A model generated the notes under the pieces. It saw only the letters and a list, made by a program, of their open reading frames with translations, was not told the origin of the DNA and searched no databases. Shown one piece after another: positions 8,162 through 15,289 of a stretch of 64,000 nucleotides of DNA (positions are counted from its first letter, which is position 1; every line of letters starts with the position of its first letter). A program made the position numbers and the translations under genes. This stretch comes from Microbacterium sp. MM2322 (GTDB taxonomy: Bacteria; Actinomycetota; Actinomycetes; Actinomycetales; Microbacteriaceae): positions 124,001-188,000 of the forward strand of contig NZ_OZ075067.1 in assembly GCF_964186585.1 (NCBI RefSeq), written 5' to 3'.

Positions 8162-9013
8162 TCAGTACTCCTCTGCGACGGGCGCATCGTCCGAGATCGC
8201 GGCCGTCACGCGGCGGATGACGGTGACGTCGCCCGAGACGGTGTTGGCGCGCACGTCGGCGAAGGATCCACTCAGCTCGCCCGCGGTCCCGGAGTAGTTC
8301 GACCCGATCCCGCTCTGCGAACGGTCGATGCCGTCGACCCGGAGCTTGCCGCTCACGGTGCGGAGGGAGTACTTGGCGGGGACAGCCTCATCGAGTCGGA
8401 CGGTGGCGGCACCGCCGACGGTGTTGAAGGAGATGTTCTGCGTGGGTCCCGTCGAATCGATGAGCACGGCGCCGCTGACGGTGTCGGCGTAGGCGGTGCG
8501 GATCGTGCCGACGGCTGTGATGGCGCCCGACACGGCGTTGGCGTTGATGGTCCCGGTGAGTCCACGCATCTGCACGTCGCCAGAGACCGAGTTGGCAGTC
8601 ACGTCGCCCGTGAGGCCGTCGACGATGATGTCGCCCGACACCGTGTTGAGCTTCGCATCGGCCACGAGACCGGCCACGAGAGCACTGGCGCTCACGACGC
8701 CGAGCGTGAGAGCGACGTCGCGGGGGACGGCGATGCTGATCTCGGCCTGCGGTCCGCCGCTGCCGAAGTTGCGGAACGACGCGAGGAAGTTGTCCCAGCG
8801 AAGCTGTGCGTGATCGATCTCGATCGCACCGTCCTGCGCTTCGATGCGGAGTTCCTTCTGTGTCACCGAGTGGACCTCGATGCGAACGCCCGGCTCGTCG
8901 TGGGCGACGACGTCGATCTGACCACCGACCATTCCCACTTTGAGGCGGCGGATGCCGTCGAGATCGATGACGCGGGCCTCCCCGGGCTGAACCAACCACT
9001 TTTCGAGAGTCAT
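8162..9013 (-). CDS. DUF4097 beta-strand-repeat protein
   Basis: This 283-aa protein has repeated SGD/SGA turns (NTVSGDIIVDGL, NSVSGDVQMRGL, NAVSGAITAVG, DTVSGAVLIDS, RTVSGKLRVDG, NTVSGDVTVIRR) that build a right-handed beta-helix-like DUF4097 fold, starting near residue 95. The first 90 residues form a separate beta domain. There is no signal peptide, so it is predicted to be cytoplasmic. The role is unknown. The family is very often co-transcribed with PadR regulators, as here. A ribosome binding site (GGAGA) precedes ATG 9013. Confidence 0.85.
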   Translation of the reverse strand: MTLEKWLVQPGEARVIDLDGIRRLKVGMVGGQIDVVAHDEPGVRIEVHSVTQKELRIEAQDGAIEIDHAQLRWDNFLASFRNFGSGGPQAEISIAVPRDVALTLGVVSASALVAGLVADAKLNTVSGDIIVDGLTGDVTANSVSGDVQMRGLTGTINANAVSGAITAVGTIRTAYADTVSGAVLIDSTGPTQNISFNTVGGAATVRLDEAVPAKYSLRTVSGKLRVDGIDRSQSGIGSNYSGTAGELSGSFADVRANTVSGDVTVIRRVTAAISDDAPVAEEY

Positions 9014-9040
9014 GTTGTCTCCTGCGGAATGAGCGCGAAT

Positions 9041-9083
9041 CGAGATATATCGCGTTGAGAGGAAGATAACACGATATATCTCG
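9041..9083 (-). promoter_or_regulatory. Paired inverted operators (probable PadR sites) upstream of the DUF4097-padR operon
   Basis: Two 12-bp elements are exact reverse complements of each other: cgagatatatcg at 9041-9052 and cgatatatctcg at 9072-9083. Each contains the 8-bp palindrome gatatatc. The similarity extends to 16 of 17 positions (9040-9056 against 9068-9084). The centres are 29 bp apart. The AT-rich tract stands out from the GC-rich surroundings and lies 28-70 bp before the DUF4097 start. Confidence 0.75.
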
Positions 9084-9130
9084 AACGTCCACAGCGGAGC
9101 TCCTCGCTCGCGAGGGTTCCGGGCACGTAA

Positions 9131-9165
9131 GAGGCCCCCTCTACCGCGATGCGGGAGGGGGCCTC
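9131..9165. terminator. GC-rich hairpin terminator
   Basis: There is a perfect 11-bp stem, gaggccccctc (9131-9141) with gagggggcctc (9155-9165), and a 13-nt loop. It lies downstream of the small hydrophobic protein gene on the reverse strand. No T-run follows. Confidence 0.7.
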
Positions 9166-9220
9166 ATGACGCTCCTGGGGGAGAGCGCCGCTGACGCGCC
9201 TGGGGGTGCGCGTCAGACGG

Positions 9221-9379
9221 TCATGTGTTCTTGCGGAGTACGCGCAACAAGAAGGCGATGAGCGCGATGACACCGACGATGATGGCGACCCAGAGCAGGA
9301 ACTGGAGGCCTTCCGTGATGCCACCCACGATCGCCAGGACGATGGCGATCACGATGATGATGATGAGTGCGAGGTTCAT
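9221..9379 (-). CDS. Small hydrophobic membrane protein (52 aa)
   Basis: The reading MNLALIIIIVIAIVLAIVGG then ITEGLQFLLWVAIIVGVIAL then a basic end (RVLRKNT) gives two membrane helices in 52 residues. Similar tiny proteins are common in actinobacteria and often stress induced, but no function is known. The start ATG 9379 follows a GGGAG stretch. A strong hairpin lies downstream (9131-9165). It is divergent from the Rho-N protein and topoisomerase operon. Confidence 0.75.
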   Translation of the reverse strand: MNLALIIIIVIAIVLAIVGGITEGLQFLLWVAIIVGVIALIAFLLRVLRKNT

Positions 9380-9482
9380 TGGAGGCTCCCTCTGTTTGTC
9401 TCCGTTGTCCGCCGGGAGGCGGGGGTGACGCGGGTGTGCGTCTGTCCATTGTTATCAGCGTTCTCTCAGGTGGCAGGGGGGC

Positions 9483-9511
9483 TTGACAGGCTCCGGCAGC
9501 GGTGACATACC
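9483..9511 (+). promoter_or_regulatory. Sigma-70-like promoter (TTGACA-17-CATACC)
   Basis: A perfect -35 TTGACA (9483-9488), a 17-bp spacer and CATACC (9506-9511) lie about 54 bp upstream of ATG 9566. It would drive the Rho-N protein and topoisomerase IB genes. Confidence 0.5.
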
Positions 9512-9565
9512 GTGGCCGCACGCGGGTGATCCCTGCCCGCGCCGACCACGAGAGGCGGGTGCACC

Positions 9566-9835
9566 ATGCCGGCAGGACGCGGCTCGAACAGCCTGAAAGA
9601 CCCTGAACTCTACGAGGAACTTCGCTCCGATGGCGCGTCGAAAGAGAAGGCCGCACGCATCTCGAACGCGGCCGCCCGGGACGGCCGGAGCGCCGTCGGA
9701 AGCCGGGGCGGCAAGGCCGGGGACTACGAGGAATGGACCGTGGCGGACCTCCGCGCCCGAGCGAAGGAACTCGGCATCCGCGGCTACTCGAGCGCCCGCA
9801 AGGCGGATCTCATCGACATGCTCCGATCGCACTGA
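9566..9835 (+). CDS. Small Rho-N (SAP-like) domain protein
   Basis: This 89-aa protein has an N-terminal part (LKDPELYEELRSDGASKEKA then AARISNAAA) resembling the short plasmid-stabilisation-like proteins of actinobacteria. Its C-terminal part (WTVADLRARAKELGIRGYSS then ARKADLIDMLR) is a clear Rho termination factor N-terminal or SAP-type helix motif used for nucleic-acid contact. The stop is followed within 2 nt by the GTG of topoisomerase IB, so co-expression is likely and a role in DNA handling is plausible (inference). Confidence 0.8.
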   Translation: MPAGRGSNSLKDPELYEELRSDGASKEKAARISNAAARDGRSAVGSRGGKAGDYEEWTVADLRARAKELGIRGYSSARKADLIDMLRSH

Positions 9836-9836
9836 C

Positions 9837-10799
9837 GTGCCGAGACTGAAGCGGGTGCGCCCGGGCGCCGACCTCGGCTATCGCAGGGTGGGGTCGCCGC
9901 CCCGATTCCGTTATGTGGATGCCGACGGCAACCCGCTCCCGAAGGACGAAGCCGAGCGGGTGCGCGCCCTCGTGCTGCCGCCGGCATGGCAGGACGTGTG
10001 GATCTCCGCTGTGCCGAACGGCCACATCCAAGCGACCGGCGTCGACGAGGCCGGCCGCGTCCAGTACCGCTACCACCCGCAGTGGACGGCGGGCCGCGAC
10101 CGCGGCAAGTACGCGAGGGCCCTCCAGCTCGCAGACGCGCTGCCCCGGGCGCGGGGGCGCGTGACGACGTCGCTCCGGCGGGAGGACCTCGACCAGGAAC
10201 GGGTGCTCGCCGCGGCGTTCCGACTGCTCGATCTCGCCGCCCCCCGCGTGGGCGCGGAGCGCTACCTCGTCAAGCACGGCAGCCGCGGTCTCACGACGCT
10301 GCTGCGGCGCGACGCCGCGGTCGACGGCACCGTCGTCGCCCTTCGGTTCCCCGGCAAGAGCGGTCAGCGCCAGGAGATGGAGGTCGACGATGTCGACCTC
10401 GCCACGGCTGTCGAACTGCTCGTGGGCGGCCGGCCGAGTTCACCCCTCCTGGCCTACCTGCGAGGGCGCCGCAGGGTCGCCCTCAGCCCGACGGACGTCA
10501 ACGCCTACGTCCGCTCGATGACCGGCGGCACCTTCACGGCCAAGGACTTCCGGACGCTCCGCGGCACGATCACCGCGGCCGATGCGCTCGCCCGGATCGG
10601 TCCCGCCACCAAGAAGGCCGACATGAAGCGGGCCGAGGTGCTCGCGGTGAAGGTCACGGCCGAGGCCCTGGGCAACACCCCCGCCGTCGCCCGCAGCTCG
10701 TACATCGACCCGAGGGTGTTCGATCGGTACCGGCGCGGCATCCTCCTCGACACGACGATTTCCCCCGAATCGGCGATCCGGACGCTCATCCTCGCCTGA
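9837..10799 (+). CDS. DNA topoisomerase IB (poxvirus-like type)
   Basis: This 320-aa type IB topoisomerase relaxes supercoils through a 3'-phosphotyrosine link. The N-domain shows FRYVDADGNPLPKDEAERVR and LPPAWQDVWISAVPNGHIQA. The catalytic domain shows the Arg in LVKHGSRGLTTLL, a Lys in LRFPGKSG, GGTFTAKDFRTLRGT (second Arg), and SSYIDPRVFDRY with the candidate active tyrosine. The length suits the bacterial poxvirus-like family. It overlaps closely with the Rho-N gene (GTG at 9837). The type is unusual beside the universal TopA and occurs sporadically in actinobacteria. Confidence 0.92.
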   Translation: MPRLKRVRPGADLGYRRVGSPPRFRYVDADGNPLPKDEAERVRALVLPPAWQDVWISAVPNGHIQATGVDEAGRVQYRYHPQWTAGRDRGKYARALQLADALPRARGRVTTSLRREDLDQERVLAAAFRLLDLAAPRVGAERYLVKHGSRGLTTLLRRDAAVDGTVVALRFPGKSGQRQEMEVDDVDLATAVELLVGGRPSSPLLAYLRGRRRVALSPTDVNAYVRSMTGGTFTAKDFRTLRGTITAADALARIGPATKKADMKRAEVLAVKVTAEALGNTPAVARSSYIDPRVFDRYRRGILLDTTISPESAIRTLILA

Positions 10800-10888
10800 C
10801 CTCCGCTCCCAGCCTCACCGCGCGCAGGGCGTGGGATAGTTGAGCCCATCCCCGCACCCTCACCCTGCACCGTGGAAATGGGCTTTCG

Positions 10889-13800
10889 TTGTCTCACCTC
10901 GCCGTCCTGAGCCTCAAAAACCGCGCGCTCATCGCCCTCATCACGATCGTCGCGGCGATCTTCGGAGGGCTCGCGCTCACGAGCCTCAAGCAGGAGCTGA
11001 TCCCGCCGATCCAGCTGCCGCAGCTGTCGATCCTCACGACCTACCCCGGTGCGTCGCCCGACGTCGTCAACAACGATGTGTCGACCCCCATCGAGCAAGC
11101 GATCCAGGCCGTACCCGACCTCGAGTCCACGTCGTCGACGAGCACGACGAACGCGTCGATCATCCAGGCATCCTTCGCCTACGGCACCGACCTCGCGACG
11201 GCAGAGCAGAAGATCCTGCAGTCGATCAACCGCATCGACGACACCCTGCCCGACGGCATCGACACCAGCGTTCTCGCCTTCTCGACCGACGACCTCCCCG
11301 TCATCGCCCTCGCCGTGACCGGATACGACGACGAGGCTGCCGTGCAGTCGCGCCTCGAGAGCGCCGTCGTCCCCGACATCGAAGACGTCGACGGTGTCGC
11401 GGCCGCCCAGATCGTCGGTGGCCGGACGTCGCGCGTCACCATCACTCCCGACCAGGAGGCGCTCGCCGCCGCGGGTTACACGCAGACTGCGATCACCGAC
11501 GCGCTCGACCAGAACGGCCAGCTCTTCCCCGGTGGCACGGTGAACGAGGGCGATCAGACCCTCACCGTCCAGACCGGCACGAAGCTCGACTCGGTCGATC
11601 AGATCACCAAACTGCCGCTCGTCCCGACGAACGCCGACCAGATCGCCGCCGGAGCCCTCACCGTCGGCGACGTCGCCAAGGTCGTGCTCGACACCGACCC
11701 CGTGACCTCCATCTCACGCGTCGACGGCAAGCCCGCCCTGACGGTCTCGATCACGAAGCTCCCCGCGGCCAACACTGTCGACGTCTCGCACCTCGTCCGC
11801 GACAAGATCGGCGAGCTGAAGGATGCCCTCGGCAGCGGCGCGACCATCACGGTCGTCTTCGATCAGGCGCCCTACATCGAGCAGTCGATTGAGGCGCTCG
11901 CGCAGGAAGGTCTTCTCGGCCTGGCGTTCGCCGTCGTCGTCATCCTGATCTTCCTGCTCTCGGTGCGCTCCACCCTCGTCACCGCCATCTCGATCCCGAC
12001 GAGCGTGCTCATCACCTTCGTCGGCATCCAGGCGTTCGGGTACTCGCTCAACATCCTCACGCTCGGTGCGCTCACGATCGCGATCGGGCGCGTGGTCGAC
12101 GACTCCATCGTCGTCATCGAGAACATCAAGCGGCACTATGTCGGCGGTGCCGACAAGCTGCAGTCGATCCTGCTGGCGGTCCGCGAGGTCGCGGCGGCCA
12201 TCACGGCATCCACTCTCACCACCGTCGCCGTCTTCCTACCCATCGCCTTCGTCGGCGACCTGACCGGTGAGCTCTTCCGGCCGTTCGCCCTCACCGTGAC
12301 GATCGCGATGCTCGCCTCGCTCTTCGTGGCGCTGACGATCGTGCCCGTGCTGGCGTACTGGTTCCTGCGGCCGGGTAAGCCGGTGCTGGATGCCGCGGGC
12401 CGGGCCGTCGACCCCGAGGACCCGACCGCGCCGCCGACCCGCCTGCAGAAGTCGTACCTGCCGGTGCTCCGGTGGACCCTCCGCCACTCGGTCGTCACCC
12501 TGCTGCTGGCCGTCGTCGTGCTCGGCGGCACCATCGCCGCCGTGCCGCTCATGAAGGTCAACTTCCTCGGCGACTCGGGCCAGAACACCTTCACCGTGAC
12601 GCAGAACGTCGGCGCGACCGCGAGCCTGAAGACGCAGGACGCTGCGGCCGAGCGGGTCGAGAAGGTCTTGCTCGACGTCGACGGCATCGACACCGTGCAG
12701 ACGTCGATCGGCTCGTCCGGCTCCGCGCTCCGCGACGCCTTCTCGGGCGGCGGCACCGGCATCACCTACTCGATCACGACCGACCCCGACGCCGACCAGG
12801 AGCAGATCCGTACCGACGTGCAGAAGGCCGTCGCCGACCTGAAGAATGCCGGCGAGGTCACCGTCGCCGCGTCGCAAGGCGGGTTCGGCTCGAGCGACAT
12901 CGAGGTCGACGTCACGGCGCCCGACGCCGGCGTCCTCCGCGACGCGACGGACAAGGTCGTCGCGCAGCTGAAGGATGCCGACGGCATCGACCAGGTCGAC
13001 TCGAACCTCTCGGCATCCCTGCCGTTCGTCTCGGTCGCCGTCGACCGCGCCAAGGCCGCGGACCTGGGCCTCTCGGAGGTCGCCGTGGGCGGACTCGTGT
13101 CGAACACGATGCAGCCGCGTCAGATCGGCACGGTCGAGATCGACGACTCCACGCTCACCGTGTACCTGCAGGCGTCGGAGATCCCGAAGACCATCGCGGA
13201 GCTCCGCGGACTCGAGATCGCCAGCGCGACGGGCCTCATCCGCCTCGACGAGGTCGCGACGGTCACGGAGTCCGAAGGCCCCTCGTCCATCACGAGCGAG
13301 CGCGGTCAGCGGACGGCATCCATCACCGTCACGCCGTCGAGCGATGACCTGAACGCCGCGAACGCGACGGTCACGGCCGCTCTGAACGACGCCGACCTGC
13401 CACAGGGGGCGGATGCCGCGATCGGCGGCGTCGTCACGCAGCAGCAGGACGCGTTCGCGCAGCTCGGACTCGCGATCCTCGCCGCGATCCTCATCGTCTA
13501 CATCGTCATGGTCGCGACCTTCAAGTCGCTCCGCCAGCCGCTGCTGCTGCTCGTGTCGGTGCCGTTCGCGGCGACCGGCGCCATCCTGCTGCAGATCGCG
13601 TCGGGCGTACCCCTCGGCGTCGCCTCGCTCATCGGTGTACTGATGCTCGTCGGCATCGTCGTGACGAACGCGATCGTCCTCATCGACCTCGTCAATCAGT
13701 ACCGGGAGAAGGGTCTGTCGACGCCCGAGGCAGTGATCGCCGGTGGCGCTCGACGTCTCCGACCGATCCTCATGACTGCGCTGGCGACGATCTTCGCCCT

Positions 13801-14149
13801 CACGCCGATGGCGCTCGGCATCACGGGACATGGCGGCTTCATCTCGCAGCCCCTCGCGATCGTCGTCATCGGCGGACTCGTGTCGTCCACGGTGCTGACG
13901 CTCCTCGTGCTTCCCGCCCTCTACAACCTCGTCGAGGGCGCCAAGGAGCGTCGCGCCGCGAAGCGCGGCGACGTCGCTCCCGCCGTGGCGGCGAGCGAAG
14001 CGCCGATGACGCGTCGGGCACGGCGGGGCGCGGCATCCACCGCCGTCACCGGTGCCGCAGCGGTCGACACCGCCCTCGTCATCGAGGAGGCACCGGACGT
14101 CGAGATCCCGCTGAACGAGCCGCGGGGCGACTCCGAGCGTCGGGACTGA
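10889..14149 (+). CDS. RND family efflux transporter (AcrB/HAE-like)
   Basis: This 1086-aa inner-membrane pump starts LKNRALIALITIVAAIFGGL and has the classic layout: TM1, a first porter loop (about 35-330), TM2-6 including GRVVDDSIVVIENIKRHY (the proton-relay Asp pair of TM4), a second large loop (about 555-855) and TM8-12 with VGIVVTNAIVLIDLVNQYRE. The C-terminus is extended and cytoplasmic. No membrane fusion or outer membrane partner is adjacent, as expected in a Gram-positive. The start is a TTG; no ATG or GTG lies in frame after the upstream stop. The substrate is unknown. Confidence 0.92.
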   Translation: MSHLAVLSLKNRALIALITIVAAIFGGLALTSLKQELIPPIQLPQLSILTTYPGASPDVVNNDVSTPIEQAIQAVPDLESTSSTSTTNASIIQASFAYGTDLATAEQKILQSINRIDDTLPDGIDTSVLAFSTDDLPVIALAVTGYDDEAAVQSRLESAVVPDIEDVDGVAAAQIVGGRTSRVTITPDQEALAAAGYTQTAITDALDQNGQLFPGGTVNEGDQTLTVQTGTKLDSVDQITKLPLVPTNADQIAAGALTVGDVAKVVLDTDPVTSISRVDGKPALTVSITKLPAANTVDVSHLVRDKIGELKDALGSGATITVVFDQAPYIEQSIEALAQEGLLGLAFAVVVILIFLLSVRSTLVTAISIPTSVLITFVGIQAFGYSLNILTLGALTIAIGRVVDDSIVVIENIKRHYVGGADKLQSILLAVREVAAAITASTLTTVAVFLPIAFVGDLTGELFRPFALTVTIAMLASLFVALTIVPVLAYWFLRPGKPVLDAAGRAVDPEDPTAPPTRLQKSYLPVLRWTLRHSVVTLLLAVVVLGGTIAAVPLMKVNFLGDSGQNTFTVTQNVGATASLKTQDAAAERVEKVLLDVDGIDTVQTSIGSSGSALRDAFSGGGTGITYSITTDPDADQEQIRTDVQKAVADLKNAGEVTVAASQGGFGSSDIEVDVTAPDAGVLRDATDKVVAQLKDADGIDQVDSNLSASLPFVSVAVDRAKAADLGLSEVAVGGLVSNTMQPRQIGTVEIDDSTLTVYLQASEIPKTIAELRGLEIASATGLIRLDEVATVTESEGPSSITSERGQRTASITVTPSSDDLNAANATVTAALNDADLPQGADAAIGGVVTQQQDAFAQLGLAILAAILIVYIVMVATFKSLRQPLLLLVSVPFAATGAILLQIASGVPLGVASLIGVLMLVGIVVTNAIVLIDLVNQYREKGLSTPEAVIAGGARRLRPILMTALATIFALTPMALGITGHGGFISQPLAIVVIGGLVSSTVLTLLVLPALYNLVEGAKERRAAKRGDVAPAVAASEAPMTRRARRGAASTAVTGAAAVDTALVIEEAPDVEIPLNEPRGDSERRD

Positions 14150-14152
14150 GGC

Positions 14153-15055
14153 TCAGCCGACGAGGTCGACGCCCCAGTCGAGCGTCCAGGTCTCGTCCGG
14201 CGCGAGCCGGCGGAGGCTCCGGCCGGAGTTGAACGCGTCGGCAGGCGCCGTCATCGGCTCGATCGCGACGGCGAGGTCGTGGCCGGGGAACCGGTCGGTC
14301 GTGAACACCTGCACGTACTCGAACCCCTCGCCCGCCCAGACGGTCAGGCGGCGGCCGTCGGGTGCGATGAGGTGCGCCTCGACGCGTCCCTCGCGGCGGG
14401 GGAGGCCGGCGTAGGCCACGTCGAGCGCGAGGTCGCCGACGCGGCGCGGCGCGCTCAGGTCGTGCTCGTCGTCGATCGGTTCCTCGGCCACGGGGATGTT
14501 CTGCTCGTCGAGGCGGAACCAGGTGCGGGCCTCGAGCTGCAGCGACAGATCCGCGGTGTCGACATCCGAGATGCGGAAGTACGGGTGCGTTCCGACGGCG
14601 ACGGGCGCGTCACCGGACCCGACGTTCGTGATCTCGTGCGTGACGCGGAGCCCGCCGGCGACGAGCGCGTAGGTCACGCGGTTCTCTAGGTGGTACGGGT
14701 ACCCCGACTGCGGGAAGACATCGGCGCGCAGGGTGATCGCGGCATCCGTCTGCGTTTCAGCCCGGTAGGGAGCGAAGCGGAGCAGCCCGTGCGACGCGTT
14801 GCCGAACTTCGGCTCGGTGATCGCGAGCTGGCGGAGCTCGCCGTCGTCCTCCCAGCGTCCGTCGCGGATGCGGTTCGGCCACGGGACGAGGACGATGCCG
14901 GATGCCGCTGGTGTCGGCACGTCGGCGGGGTAATCGGGCACGAGGTCGACCCCACCGACGCGGAGTGCGCGGAGTGCGGCGCCGACCTCGGCGATCTCGG
15001 CCGACACGTCGGCGGCGCGGAGGGAGAAACGGGTTCCGGTGGGATCGGCGGCCAT
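14153..15055 (-). CDS. Aldose 1-epimerase family protein
   Basis: This 300-aa galactose-mutarotase-like protein is probably a sugar anomer epimerase. It shows GIVLVPWPNRIRDGRWE and FGNASHGLLR (the substrate-binding histidine region), then AVGTHPYFRI (second histidine), and a late VAIEPMTAPADAFNSG with the Glu that acts as base in the family. The start is ATG 15055 (MAADPTGTRFSL). It lies 6 nt after TACGCT on the reverse strand, so it is probably leaderless. It is convergent with the RND gene, with a 3-nt gap. Confidence 0.9.
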   Translation of the reverse strand: MAADPTGTRFSLRAADVSAEIAEVGAALRALRVGGVDLVPDYPADVPTPAASGIVLVPWPNRIRDGRWEDDGELRQLAITEPKFGNASHGLLRFAPYRAETQTDAAITLRADVFPQSGYPYHLENRVTYALVAGGLRVTHEITNVGSGDAPVAVGTHPYFRISDVDTADLSLQLEARTWFRLDEQNIPVAEEPIDDEHDLSAPRRVGDLALDVAYAGLPRREGRVEAHLIAPDGRRLTVWAGEGFEYVQVFTTDRFPGHDLAVAIEPMTAPADAFNSGRSLRRLAPDETWTLDWGVDLVG

Positions 15056-15061
15056 GCCGTC

Positions 15062-15067
15062 AGCGTA
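15062..15067 (-). promoter_or_regulatory. -10 element (TACGCT), leaderless epimerase promoter
   Basis: TACGCT on the reverse strand is followed by 6 nt (gacggc) and then ATG 15055. This excludes the longer upstream reading. Confidence 0.5.
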
Positions 15068-15289
15068 TCGGCGCGGCGGGTTCCCAGGTGGGACCGGTAG
15101 CGTAGTCACGTCGGCGGAGGACACCGCGCTGTGCGCGGGCATCCTGTGTAGTCCTCGGGGCCGATCGCGACGCCCGATCCGCGGCGTCGCAACCAGTAAC
15201 TGGAATGGCCCCCGGCCGACGGAAGTCCGGGTTTGACCGTGCGTGCGCGCACGGCGCTGTTCTCGTGCGAGAACTCAGAAAGAACACGC
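15068..15289 (+). promoter_or_regulatory. Long, structured leader upstream of the DEAD-box helicase
   Basis: About 220 bp separate the divergent epimerase promoter from the helicase start, which is long for this compact region. A perfect 7-bp stem with a 4-nt loop lies at 15237-15254 (ccgtgcg-tgcg-cgcacgg), followed by a small ctcg-tgc-gag hairpin near 15262. DEAD-box helicase mRNAs often carry regulatory leaders. No ORF or known riboswitch is recognised. Confidence 0.4.
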
